64,000 nt of DNA from an uncultured Granulosicoccus sp. (lineage in GTDB: Bacteria; Pseudomonadota; Gammaproteobacteria; Granulosicoccales; Granulosicoccaceae), in NCBI GenBank assembly GCA_947495035.1, contig CANLXI010000031.1, positions 21,710 to 85,709 of the forward strand, read 5' to 3'. A model generated the notes under the pieces. That model made no database searches and was not told the origin of the DNA. It worked only from the letters and a program-made list of their open reading frames with translations. Position numbers and translations under genes: made by a program. Below are positions 27,406 through 35,808 of the stretch, piece by piece (position 1 is the first letter of the stretch; the number at the start of each line of letters is the position of its first letter).

Positions 27406-28296
27406 TCAGCCCAGATACTGGTCCAATGCGGCTTCGGTCGGGCCGACATAGGCACTGCCGAACTTGATGGCGTGAACGATGAGGGGGGCAAGCTGGTGTA
27501 GAGCGATACGCTCTTGCCAGCCTGCTGCCAATGGCCAGCTTTCCTGGTAGGCCGCGAAACAGGCATCACCAAAGCCACCGAACAATCGCATCATGGCCAG
27601 GTCGAATTCCCGGTGCCCGCCGTGGCAGGCCGGGTCGATCAACCAGCTGTTCCCCTCGATATCCACCAATCGGTTTCCCGCCCACAGATCGCCATGCAGG
27701 CGAGATGCCTGCACGGCATCATCCTCATGCTCGTCCAGTCGCTCGGCCAGTTGCTCGATGCGACGCAGAGTCCTGGCGGACAGGGCCTGTCTCTCAGCCG
27801 CAATGGCCGCCAGTGGCAACAGGCGCTGCGTTGCATAGAATTCCGCCCATGACTGACAGGGCGAATTCGGCAAGCCCAGGCTGCCAGTGCTGCGTTCGTC
27901 TTCCCGGCCGAACAGTGGACACGGTACTCGATGCAATTGAGCCAGAGCCACACCCAGACACTGCTCCGTCACCTCCACAGGAGACCCCTCCTCCACCCAT
28001 TGCAAGGCCAGCCAGGGCGGGTCATCACTGACACCCAGCACCGCAGGCACGGCAACCGGACCGGCGTCAGCAAGCCAGGACAGGCCCCTTGCCTCTGTCG
28101 AAAAATGCCGTGGAGGCGGGTTGGCGTGAGTCTTGATGAAGACATGATCGCCCGTACGCAACGTCGTGGAATCTCCACCAACAACCTCGGCTCTCCAGCT
28201 CTGGGCAAAATCTCCGCCACCCAATTGCCACCAGCTGCGCAACACGACACCCAGTTGCCGTTCTGCCGATTGTTGCCACATCTCCTGACGCTCCAT
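27406..28296 (-). CDS. Fructosamine kinase family protein (FN3K-like)
   Basis: Protein of about 296 residues with an aminoglycoside-kinase-like fold. Motifs: VFIKTHANPP (ATP-binding Lys), the catalytic loop RLHGDLWAGNRL and the metal Asp in WLIDPACHGGHREFDLAM, followed by FGSAYVGPTEAALDQYL typical of the FN3K family. These kinases phosphorylate ketosamines (Amadori products), which leads to protein deglycation. I set the start at 28296 (MERQEMWQQ), with AAGAG upstream; a longer frame reaches across the start of the divergent phosphatase gene. Confidence 0.87.
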   Translation of the reverse strand: MERQEMWQQSAERQLGVVLRSWWQLGGGDFAQSWRAEVVGGDSTTLRTGDHVFIKTHANPPPRHFSTEARGLSWLADAGPVAVPAVLGVSDDPPWLALQWVEEGSPVEVTEQCLGVALAQLHRVPCPLFGREDERSTGSLGLPNSPCQSWAEFYATQRLLPLAAIAAERQALSARTLRRIEQLAERLDEHEDDAVQASRLHGDLWAGNRLVDIEGNSWLIDPACHGGHREFDLAMMRLFGGFGDACFAAYQESWPLAAGWQERIALHQLAPLIVHAIKFGSAYVGPTEAALDQYLG

Positions 28297-28360
28297 ACAG
28301 ACTCTTGCACTATACGTTACCCTATCTGCCCGCTCACTTTGACTGTTCGTCACTACCACC

Positions 28361-29047
28361 ATGCGAATACACATCGTCCGTCACGGCCAGACCAGTTGGA
28401 ACGCAATTCGACGGATTCAGGGTCAGCTGGAATCCGAGCTGGATGACATCGGCCGACAACAGGCTACCGACAGAGGGGCGGATTTCAGGGACATGCCGCT
28501 CAGTGCGGTGTATTCCAGCAGCAGTGTGCGCACCCGACAGACCACAGCACTGATTCTCGGTGAACGCGAGGATGAAGTCGTCTACCGGGATGATCTGCGA
28601 GAAGTGCGACTGGGCATATGGCAGGGCCACATGTGGGCCGATATCGAAAGCGCTCACCCGGAAATGGTCGAGCTGCACCGCATCGCCTCGCCCTTGTTCG
28701 AAGTGGAAGGCGCCGAGACTTCACAGGTAGTCCAGCTACGCGGCGTGAGCGCCATCGAGTCGATCATCAGCGAGCACAGTCATTTGCCTGAAGAGGCGAA
28801 TCTGCTGGTTGTCAGCCATGGCGCGATAATGAAAACCATTCTGGCGCACTACGCCAATGTCGACCTGAACGTCCTGCACGAACTGCCGACCCTGTCAAAC
28901 TGCTCACACTGCATTCTGCAAGTCTCGGGTGAGACTCGCAGCGTCGAGCAGATCGAAAGTCGCCCTTTCAGTGAAACGCCCTGGGCATCGGCCGATCAGC
29001 TGATTCCCGGTGCCAACCACGGTGCCGGGGAAGTGCCAACCGTCTAG
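28361..29047 (+). CDS. Histidine phosphatase family protein
   Basis: A 228-residue phosphoglycerate-mutase-like phosphatase. The catalytic RHG motif is at residues 7-9 (HIVRHGQTSWN), a second Arg lies in SSSVRTRQTT, the acid in LREVRLGIWQG and the second His in VVSHGAIMK. The set matches broad-specificity phosphatases such as CobC/PhoE/GpmB relatives; the substrate cannot be assigned. It is divergent from the fructosamine-kinase-like gene, with 64 bp between the starts, so the two may share a regulatory region. Confidence 0.85.
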   Translation: MRIHIVRHGQTSWNAIRRIQGQLESELDDIGRQQATDRGADFRDMPLSAVYSSSSVRTRQTTALILGEREDEVVYRDDLREVRLGIWQGHMWADIESAHPEMVELHRIASPLFEVEGAETSQVVQLRGVSAIESIISEHSHLPEEANLLVVSHGAIMKTILAHYANVDLNVLHELPTLSNCSHCILQVSGETRSVEQIESRPFSETPWASADQLIPGANHGAGEVPTV

Positions 29048-29124
29048 AATCTGCCTTGCCCGGCCTGTTGCAGATTCGAAGCGTACAGAGCCGTTCCATC
29101 CAACAAAGCGAGTAGCACTGCCTC

Positions 29125-30246
29125 ATGAACGAAGCCCCATTGACTGGAATAAAGGTGCTGGAGCTGGCGCGAATCCTTGCCGGCCCCTGGATCGGACAAA
29201 CCCTGTCTGACCTGGGTGCCGAAGTCATCAAGGTGGAAAGCCCGATGGGAGACGATACGCGGCAATGGGGACCTCCCTGGATCGACATCGACGGTGAACG
29301 CAGCGCTGCCTATTTCCATGCCTGCAATCGCGGCAAGCAATCCATTGTGGTCGATCTGAAGACCGAGGCCGGCCAGCAGCGCGTTCTGGAGCTGATTGCC
29401 GAGGCCGATGTGGTCGTCGAGAATTTCAAGGTGGGTGGTCTCGAGCAATACGGTCTGGACGCAGAAACACTGTGTAAACGGCATCCGGCCCTGATCTATT
29501 GCTCGGTGACAGGCTTTGGTCAGACCGGGCCCTATGCCAGCCGGGCAGGCTACGATTTCATGATCCAGGGCATGAGCGGCATCATGGATCTGACCGGCGA
29601 ACCCGATGGCCAGCCGCAGAAGATCGGTGTCGCCTTTGCCGATATCTTCACCGGGCTCTATGGTGTCATTGCCATTCAGGCGGCTCTTCTGCAACGCCAG
29701 TCCAATGGCCAGGGCCAGCACATCGACCTGTCGCTGTTCGATTGCATGACGGCCGTATTGGCCAACCAGTCCATGAATTTTCTGGCCAGCGGCAAATCAC
29801 CCACCCGCATGGGCAATCGTCACCCGAACATTGCGCCTTATCAGACCTTTCCTGTCAGCGACGGCCACCTGATCATTGCCGTGGGCAACGATGGACAATT
29901 CGCTCGCCTGTGCTCCTTGCTTGAACTCGATGAACTGACCAGCGATGAGCGCTACGCCACCAATGCGGCCCGGGTCATGAACCGTGTTTCGCTTGAGGAA
30001 GTGCTGAGTGCCCGCACTTCAATGTGGACCAGAGATGCATTATTGCAGGCACTGGAGGACTCCGTGGTTCCCGCAGGTCCGATCAACAGCGTGGCTGATG
30101 TCTTTGCCGACCCTCAGTTCAAGGCACGGGGAATGCAGATCGAACCGGATGGCATTCCCGGTGTACGCACACCGATCCGGTTCAGTAACAGCCGTCTGAA
30201 TCTTGATCATCGTGCCCCCAGACTCGGAGAGCACGACGAGCCCTGA
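29125..30246 (+). CDS. Class III (CaiB/BaiF) acyl-CoA transferase
   Basis: A 373-residue CoA-transferase that moves CoA between carboxylic acids. Family segments: GIKVLELARILAGPWIGQTLSDLGAEVIKVE at the N-terminus, RGKQSIVVDLKT, IYCSVTGFGQTGPY, the catalytic Asp173 in FADIFTGLYG and GQHIDLSLFDCM. Which acids it handles is unknown. The last 13 or so codons (translated DHRAPRLGEHDEP) look like a diverged copy of the tandem-repeat unit that fills the DNA right after the stop, so the present C-terminus may have been affected by repeat expansion. Confidence 0.9.
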   Translation: MNEAPLTGIKVLELARILAGPWIGQTLSDLGAEVIKVESPMGDDTRQWGPPWIDIDGERSAAYFHACNRGKQSIVVDLKTEAGQQRVLELIAEADVVVENFKVGGLEQYGLDAETLCKRHPALIYCSVTGFGQTGPYASRAGYDFMIQGMSGIMDLTGEPDGQPQKIGVAFADIFTGLYGVIAIQAALLQRQSNGQGQHIDLSLFDCMTAVLANQSMNFLASGKSPTRMGNRHPNIAPYQTFPVSDGHLIIAVGNDGQFARLCSLLELDELTSDERYATNAARVMNRVSLEEVLSARTSMWTRDALLQALEDSVVPAGPINSVADVFADPQFKARGMQIEPDGIPGVRTPIRFSNSRLNLDHRAPRLGEHDEP

Positions 30247-30563
30247 CGCCTTGACACTGTTGCGCCGGCACTTGAAAGAACACGTAGAAGCCCTGAACGC
30301 CAGTAACCACCGCGCCCTTTAACTCGCAATAACACCTTCAAGCCCAGGGCGCCTTTGATCACCGCGCCTCAGAACTCGCAAGAACGCCTTCAAGCCCAGG
30401 GCGTCTTTGACCACCGCGCCTCAGAACTCGCAAGAACGCCTTCAAGCCCAGGGCGCCTTTGACCACCGCGCCTCAGAACTCGCAGGAACACCTTCAAGCC
30501 CAGGGCGCCTTTGACCACCCCGCCCCCAGACTCGAAGTACACGACAAGCCCTGGGCTCACGGT
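30205..30563. repeat. 52-bp tandem repeat array filling the convergent gap
   Basis: Four near-identical 52-bp units lie head to tail at 30306-30357, 30358-30409, 30410-30461 and 30462-30513 (differences of a few bases, for example CTCAGAACTCGC against CCTTTAACTCGC). A diverged unit precedes them (about 30255-30305) and another follows (30514-30562). A further diverged unit appears to be the last 40 or so bases of the CoA-transferase gene itself. Each junction carries GGCGC...GCGCC that can pair in RNA with an 11-nt loop. The array ends against the stop of the convergent M32 gene. No other gene is present. Confidence 0.85.
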
Positions 30564-32078
30564 TCAATCACTCTCGTCAAGATACCTCGAGCGCAGATGG
30601 GCCAGCAGATGGGCCGCATTACTGCCCTCACCAGTAGCCGAACTCATCAGATCCTGAGATTCCAGCTCACAGCCGTGCTGCCAGATCGTTCGGGACAGCC
30701 ACTCGCGAACAAACGCGATATCGCCCCGGGAAAAGTGCGCCTGCCAATCCGGATGTTGCTGCTTGAGTGATGCCATGAGCTGCGCGGCATTGACTGCCCC
30801 CATGGTATAGGACGGAAAGTAACCGAAGGCCCCATCCGTCCAGTGGATGTCCTGCAAGCATCCGATGGCATGATTGCCATCGACGGACAAGTCAAGGTAA
30901 TGCTGCATCGCCGACTCCCAGGCCGCTGGAATGTCGGCTGCCTCCATCCGCCCGTTGATCAGAGCGCTCTCGATGTCGTAGCGCAGCATGATATGCAGTG
31001 GATAGGTGACTTCGTCCGCTTCCACCCGAATGAAGCTCGGCTTGACGCGAGTCTGCGCCGCCCACAGGGAATCACTGTCCGCAAAGCCGGCGGTTGGCAG
31101 AAACCGTTTCACTACCGTGGCCATCGACCGGGTAAAGGCACGCGACAGATAGATCTGCTTCTCGAACATCAGACTCTGGCTTTCATGAATGCACATGTTG
31201 CGTGAACGGCCCAACGGGAAGGATTGCCAGGCCTCCGGCAAACCCGCTTCATAACTGGCATGGCCGGTTTCATGAGCAGTGGCCTGCAAGGCATCGGCAA
31301 AGTCGACTTCGCGATAACGAGTCGTGATGCGTTGATCACCTTTTCCACCGGTGCTGAACGGATGCATGCTGACATCGAGTCGACCGGCACTGAAATCGAA
31401 GCCCAGCATGCGCATCAGCTCTTCACTCAGCAATTGCTGTTGAGCAAGCGGGTAATGCCCCTGCAGATCGACAACCGTTTGCGATGCCTGCTTCTCCATC
31501 ACTTCCTGCAACAAGGATGGCAGCTCCTGCCGAAGTTCTGCCAGAACGCGATCGATCAGAGCCTGGGTGTCACCGGTGCAATGCAGATCCAGCAGTGCGT
31601 CATAGGGTGTGGCAAAGTCGTCCGCGGCGGCTGACTGGCGACAGCCTGCCTCCTCTCTGGACAGCTCCACCACCTCCGTGAAATTCTCGAGAAAGCCTTT
31701 CCAGTCGTTCTCTCCCCGCTGCTTCCGCCAGCCGTGCTCGCAACGTGATCCAGCCAGCACCTTGGCATGTACCAGGCTGGCTGGCAGGACAACCGCCTGC
31801 TGCCAGGTCCGTTTCATTTCCCGCACATGCGGCAGGAGTTCGGGGGCCAGCTTGCCTGAAACGACTTCAGACTCTGCTTCACTGAGCCAGTCGCCCATTG
31901 CCGGTGCAGTCAGAAGCTCATGTCGCAGACTGGCAAGCTCCGCCAGAGCCGCCGCCCGAGGAGCATTGCCCCCATCGGGCATCATCACCATCTGGTCCCA
32001 GGACAGAAAGGTACTGGCATGATCCAGCTGGGCGATACGGTGAAACTGCCCTTCCAGTTGCTTGATCGTTCGGCTCAC
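30564..32078 (-). CDS. M32 carboxypeptidase (carboxypeptidase Taq family)
   Basis: Zinc metallocarboxypeptidase of 504 residues, the usual length. The zinc-binding HETGH motif is at 269-273 and a downstream HES (298-300) supplies the third ligand; the family's DQRITTRY (248-255) and QTRVKPSFIRVEADEVTYPLH regions are both present. It is cytoplasmic (no signal) and trims C-terminal residues from peptides. The start lies 6 bp after the stop of the SET-domain gene, so the two are almost certainly co-transcribed. Confidence 0.93.
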   Translation of the reverse strand: MSRTIKQLEGQFHRIAQLDHASTFLSWDQMVMMPDGGNAPRAAALAELASLRHELLTAPAMGDWLSEAESEVVSGKLAPELLPHVREMKRTWQQAVVLPASLVHAKVLAGSRCEHGWRKQRGENDWKGFLENFTEVVELSREEAGCRQSAAADDFATPYDALLDLHCTGDTQALIDRVLAELRQELPSLLQEVMEKQASQTVVDLQGHYPLAQQQLLSEELMRMLGFDFSAGRLDVSMHPFSTGGKGDQRITTRYREVDFADALQATAHETGHASYEAGLPEAWQSFPLGRSRNMCIHESQSLMFEKQIYLSRAFTRSMATVVKRFLPTAGFADSDSLWAAQTRVKPSFIRVEADEVTYPLHIMLRYDIESALINGRMEAADIPAAWESAMQHYLDLSVDGNHAIGCLQDIHWTDGAFGYFPSYTMGAVNAAQLMASLKQQHPDWQAHFSRGDIAFVREWLSRTIWQHGCELESQDLMSSATGEGSNAAHLLAHLRSRYLDESD

Positions 32079-32084
32079 TTGTCG

Positions 32085-32567
32085 TTACCACCCGTAATCA
32101 TGTAGCAGCTCTTCGCCAGCCTCGACGTCACGCAACAAGGTGACATCCAGGTCGGAATAGGCCGCATTGGGGTTCTTGTCGTGGTTGATGTACTTCAGAT
32201 CGTTGGTCAACTCGAGACCCAGCTCGTCGGTAATCCACAAGACGTAGGTACCATCGTCGAAGGTAGGCATGCCGTGCAAGCGGCTGATGAGAGTCCCCGC
32301 CTTCAGACGTGTGGCCGCAAAAAGCCCCTTGCCGTGAACCGGACTGGTCGCGACGAAAACCTTGTCGGAGACATCGCTGGGGCGAGCATCCTCGAAGTAC
32401 GCCATGACCTGCTCCACCGTTCTTCGGGCTCGCGGTGAGGTTTTTCTGCCTGTCGTCACCGAGGCCTTCCGGTTTCCCGTTTTCTTGCCGGTCGGCTTGC
32501 CGGAAACCGCACGTTTCCCGGTAGTACGCGTACCGGATACTTCAACCTTCTTCCTGACCGCAGCCAT
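32085..32567 (-). CDS. SET-domain protein with lysine-rich N-terminal tail
   Basis: A 160-residue protein in two parts. Residues 1-50 are a disordered basic tail rich in GK/KT/RK steps, reminiscent of histone H1-like bacterial proteins. Residues 65-160 form a minimal SET lysine-methyltransferase domain: HGKGLFAA (cofactor loop, residues 78-85), INHDKNPNA with the NH pair at 128-129 and the terminal GEELLHDYGW with the catalytic Tyr158. No post-SET cysteines. Its methylation target is unknown; the DNA-binding-like tail suggests a nucleoid-associated or ribosomal substrate, or automethylation. Upstream lies a 184-bp gap to pilZ. Confidence 0.82.
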   Translation of the reverse strand: MAAVRKKVEVSGTRTTGKRAVSGKPTGKKTGNRKASVTTGRKTSPRARRTVEQVMAYFEDARPSDVSDKVFVATSPVHGKGLFAATRLKAGTLISRLHGMPTFDDGTYVLWITDELGLELTNDLKYINHDKNPNAAYSDLDVTLLRDVEAGEELLHDYGW

Positions 32568-32751
32568 GTTCTGATTCAGCCATGCAAAAACATGAAGCCT
32601 ACCGGATTACCGAGCTCCGATGCATTCCCATGTCGTGATACTTCGCAAACAGGATTTCACCGGAAGATGTCACGGCTTGCCATCAGCGCCAGGCCATGAC
32701 GGCAAGCTCAGTCGGCAAGGCCATCTGGGCGGGCTGCGGACTCTGCTGCGC

Positions 32752-33099
32752 CTACATGGTCTGGGTAGGACGATCGCCCTGAATGGCCGCTGCCAGATGT
32801 TGCTCGATACTGTTCTTGGTGCTGCCCTGATCTTCATCCGAGAATTGCACCCCAACGCCGGCAACCTTGTTACCCTGCGCTCCGGCTGGAGTCTGCCAGA
32901 CCACAGTGCCACTGACCGGCGAAACACTGTGGTCGTCCATGAGCTTCAACAGCATGAACACCTTGTCGCCTATCTCGTAACTCCGGGCCGTGGGCACGAA
33001 CACCGCACCGTTCTGCACGAACGACATATAGGATGAGTACAGCGCGCCACGGTCAGTAATGGAAAAGGAGATGATTCCCTTGCGAGTTTCTTCGGTCAT
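32752..33099 (-). CDS. pilZ: Type IV pilus protein PilZ
   Basis: A 115-residue PilZ-domain protein. It contains ISFSITDRGALYSSYMSFVQNGAVFVPT and the VSGTVVWQTPAGAQGNKVAGVGVQF strand region, but lacks the RxxxR motif that binds cyclic di-GMP. That matches the degenerate PilZ of pseudomonads and xanthomonads, which works through PilB and FimX in pilus assembly. The location directly after holB is the conserved one. The pilF gene at 53.8 kb supports a type IV pilus in this organism. Confidence 0.9.
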   Translation of the reverse strand: MTEETRKGIISFSITDRGALYSSYMSFVQNGAVFVPTARSYEIGDKVFMLLKLMDDHSVSPVSGTVVWQTPAGAQGNKVAGVGVQFSDEDQGSTKNSIEQHLAAAIQGDRPTQTM

Positions 33100-33109
33100 T
33101 GGAGAGACT

Positions 33110-34084
33110 TCAGCTGTTGGTCATGATTCTCGTATCGGCAAACATTCCCTCAAGCACAGCTTGAGTCTTGAAGCTGGCACTGTCAGATCGATGTAATTGC
33201 AGTAAACGCTCGTGAAGTGTGAACCATTGCTCACTACGAAGTCGATCTCGCGTCTCCGATATAACCTCCATCACAGCCGGATTGGCTTCGATGGACAGAT
33301 TTGCTCCCTGCTTGGCCGCCAGCAAGGTCCAGCGACTGAAGGTCGCCAGGCACAATGATGTTTCCAGATCGGCCAGGGAATCACTGATGCGCCCGACACT
33401 TCCCTTGTGCAGAAAGAGATCGTGCCAGGCCTTGAGCAACAGCTCACGGGCAGCCAGATACTCGTCGTTCTGCATCGCCAATGCCGCATAGGGTCCGCCG
33501 CCGGCCTCCAGCAGCGCTGTCTCCGGGTCCTGGACCGACGCTGATAACCACTCGATGGCCGCGGCCCTGTCATGCATCTTCAGGTTGATGGTCTGACAGC
33601 GACTGCGAATGGTGGCCGGCAAGGCTCCGGTACGTGTGGCAGTGAGGATGATCACCGCATGATCACTCGGCTCTTCCAGCGTCTTCAGCAGACTGTTGGC
33701 TGCGCTTCGGTTCATGCTGTCCGCCTGTTCCAGCACGGCGATTCGGTAACTGCCCTGACTGGCGGTCAACTGCAGCCACTCCACCAGATCGCGCACCGGA
33801 TCGACCTTGATGGCGGCGTTGGCGCCTTCGGGCAACAGCTTGCGAAAGTCAGGGTGAGCCCCGGCGAGCAACTGCAGACAGGAATCACATTGCCCGCAGG
33901 CTCCCGATTCTCCCCGATTGCGACACAGCAGAGATTCTGACAGCCACTGGGAAAAAGCCCGTTTGCCGATGCCATGGATACCGCCGAGCAGGATGGCATG
34001 GGGCAGACGACCTTCTCGAGAGCGACTCATCAAGGCCTGCCCGTCCTCTCGCAACCAGGGCGGGCAGGCAGTCAGCTCGGCCAT
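33110..34084 (-). CDS. holB: DNA polymerase III subunit delta prime
   Basis: Clamp-loader subunit of about 324 residues. The AAA+ P-loop region reads LLGGIHGIGKRAFSQ, the Cys4 zinc module is spread through CRNRGESGACGQCDSC, and the sensor-like segment SLLKTLEEPSDHAVIILTA is conserved. I set the start at 34084 (MAELTACPPWL), 1 bp after the tmk stop; a longer frame runs back through tmk and is not credible. It is co-transcribed with tmk upstream and pilZ downstream. Confidence 0.93.
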   Translation of the reverse strand: MAELTACPPWLREDGQALMSRSREGRLPHAILLGGIHGIGKRAFSQWLSESLLCRNRGESGACGQCDSCLQLLAGAHPDFRKLLPEGANAAIKVDPVRDLVEWLQLTASQGSYRIAVLEQADSMNRSAANSLLKTLEEPSDHAVIILTATRTGALPATIRSRCQTINLKMHDRAAAIEWLSASVQDPETALLEAGGGPYAALAMQNDEYLAARELLLKAWHDLFLHKGSVGRISDSLADLETSLCLATFSRWTLLAAKQGANLSIEANPAVMEVISETRDRLRSEQWFTLHERLLQLHRSDSASFKTQAVLEGMFADTRIMTNS

Positions 34085-34085
34085 A

Positions 34086-34718
34086 TCAGGCACCCTCCAG
34101 CAAGGGCAACAGCGCTTGCCGTACCGATTCCTGTACGGCATCCAGCGGTCTGGCGGCATCGACGACAAGCACCCGATCAGGCGCCATGGCGGCTTGCTGC
34201 AGATAGGCCTGGCGCGCCCGTTCGAAAAACGCCATGGCTTCGCGTTCTATCCGGTCCGGAGTTCCGCGCGCGGCCATGCGCTCGAGTCCCGTTGCAACCG
34301 GCATGTCCAGCAACAGCGTCAGATCGGGCTCCAGGGTCACATCCATCAGTCGATGCAAGTCGGCGACTCGCTCGACGCCCAACTGGCGCCCCGCCCCCTG
34401 ATAGGCAATGCTGGCGTCGAGAAAGCGATCACACAGCACCCATTGACCGGCTGCCAGTGCCGGCTCGATGACATTGGCAATGTGTTCGACCCGTGAAGCT
34501 GTCATCAGCAGCAATTCGGTGAGATCCTGCATCTGGCCATCTGCCGCCAGTACCAGCTCACGCAGAGCTTCCCCGAGAGCGGTCCCTCCGGGCTCACGCG
34601 TACCGATGAAATCGATGTCCGCATCATCCAGCAGGCTTTCAACGAATTGCCGATTGGTTGTCTTGCCAACACCCTCCAGCCCTTCAAGCGTGATGAACTT
34701 GCCACGTCCTTCAGTCAT
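34086..34718 (-). CDS. tmk: Thymidylate kinase
   Basis: Phosphorylates dTMP to dTDP for DNA synthesis. About 210 residues with the P-loop EGLEGVGKTT, the DRX-type segment LCDRFLDASIAYQGAGR and a LID region RGTPDRIEREAMAFFERARQ. I chose the ATG at 34718 (MTEGRGKFITLEG); GGAG lies about 9 nt upstream and the residues before it are not conserved-looking. It lies 82 bp after mltG and 1 bp before holB. Confidence 0.95.
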   Translation of the reverse strand: MTEGRGKFITLEGLEGVGKTTNRQFVESLLDDADIDFIGTREPGGTALGEALRELVLAADGQMQDLTELLLMTASRVEHIANVIEPALAAGQWVLCDRFLDASIAYQGAGRQLGVERVADLHRLMDVTLEPDLTLLLDMPVATGLERMAARGTPDRIEREAMAFFERARQAYLQQAAMAPDRVLVVDAARPLDAVQESVRQALLPLLEGA

Positions 34719-34800
34719 GCCTCTGTCACTCCGGCCTGTGTTCCTCATGGTTGAGTCGGACCCGTGCCTTGACGGATGAACCGTCCCACTCGCCGCCGTG

Positions 34801-35808
34801 TCAGCGCTTCAACTGGTACTTGCGGACCGCGGCATTGTGTTCCGAGAGTGTCTCAGAGAACTGATGGGAGCCGTCGCCACGCGCCACGAAATACAGGGCT
34901 GTCGTGTCCTCCGGATGCATGACTGCATGAATGGCTTCACGACCGACCATGGCAATGGGTGATGGTGGCAATCCTGCCCGAGTATACGTGTTGTAGGGTG
35001 TATCGGTGGTCAGATCCTTGCGACGGATATCGCCATCAAAGCTTTCACCGATACCGTAGATGACTGTGGGATCGGTCTGCAAGCGCATGTTCTTGCGCAG
35101 CCTCGAGACAAATACCCCCGCGATCAGAGGTCGTTCGCTGACCAGTGCCGTCTCCTTCTCGACTATCGACGCCAGAATCAGAGCCTCATAGGGAGTTTCC
35201 AGCGGCAGGTCCGGTTGGCGATCAGCCCATTCTTCGGCCAGAACACGGTCCATGGTCGATTTTGCGCGCTGCAGGAATTCAACGTCGGTGGTACCGCGGG
35301 GAAAGGCGTAAGTGTCAGCGTAGAACTGCCCCTCCGGATGCAGACCGGGGAAACCCAGCAGCGCCATGAGACTCTCGGGAGAGCTCAGCTGCTCCGCACT
35401 CAGCGTGTGTTGCAGATCACTGGATGCCGCTACATGAGCCAGTGTCTGGCGCCAGTTGTATCCCTCGATGACGCTCTGGGTATACTGGGTTGTCTGGCCA
35501 CCGTGAAAGGTATCCAGCAAGTCAGGCACTGTCATTGGCGCCATCAGACGATATTCACCGGTCTTGATGCCGCCGGCCTTCTCGCTCAACCTCACGAACA
35601 GATCGAACCAGTAGCGCTTGTCGATGACACCCTGCTGCTCCAGCTCGACGGCCACACGGCCGGCCGACCAGCCTTTTTCGATGGTGAATGTTTCACCGGC
35701 TTCTGGCAGATCCAGTGGATCGGTCAGGTAACGGTGGTAATCATTCCAGCCATACCAACCGGCAGCTGCCACGCCCAGCGTGACAAGCAACAGCAGTAAA
35801 CGGATCAC
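34801..35808 (-). CDS. mltG: Endolytic murein transglycosylase MltG
   Basis: Inner-membrane enzyme that cuts nascent glycan strands and sets their length. The 335-residue protein has an N-terminal membrane anchor (residues 2-18, IRLLLLLVTLGVAAAGW), a LysM-like segment, and the YceG catalytic domain with the active Glu in ILASIVEKETAL, followed by LQTDPTVIYGIG, TPYNTYTRAGLPPSPI and ALYFVARGDGSHQFS. It overlaps fabF by 4 nt (ATGA). The pabC gene often found in between is missing. Confidence 0.95.
   Translation of the reverse strand: MIRLLLLLVTLGVAAAGWYGWNDYHRYLTDPLDLPEAGETFTIEKGWSAGRVAVELEQQGVIDKRYWFDLFVRLSEKAGGIKTGEYRLMAPMTVPDLLDTFHGGQTTQYTQSVIEGYNWRQTLAHVAASSDLQHTLSAEQLSSPESLMALLGFPGLHPEGQFYADTYAFPRGTTDVEFLQRAKSTMDRVLAEEWADRQPDLPLETPYEALILASIVEKETALVSERPLIAGVFVSRLRKNMRLQTDPTVIYGIGESFDGDIRRKDLTTDTPYNTYTRAGLPPSPIAMVGREAIHAVMHPEDTTALYFVARGDGSHQFSETLSEHNAAVRKYQLKR

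Noticed and set aside
30306..30513. CRISPR array
   Set aside because: The units are directly adjacent 52-bp repeats with no unique spacers, and no cas genes are present.
30459..30770. A 103-codon frame through the 52-bp repeats into the M32 gene
   Set aside because: It lies in repeat DNA and then antisense to the M32 carboxypeptidase; only its similarity to the CoA-transferase C-terminus is of interest, and that is reported as a repeat.
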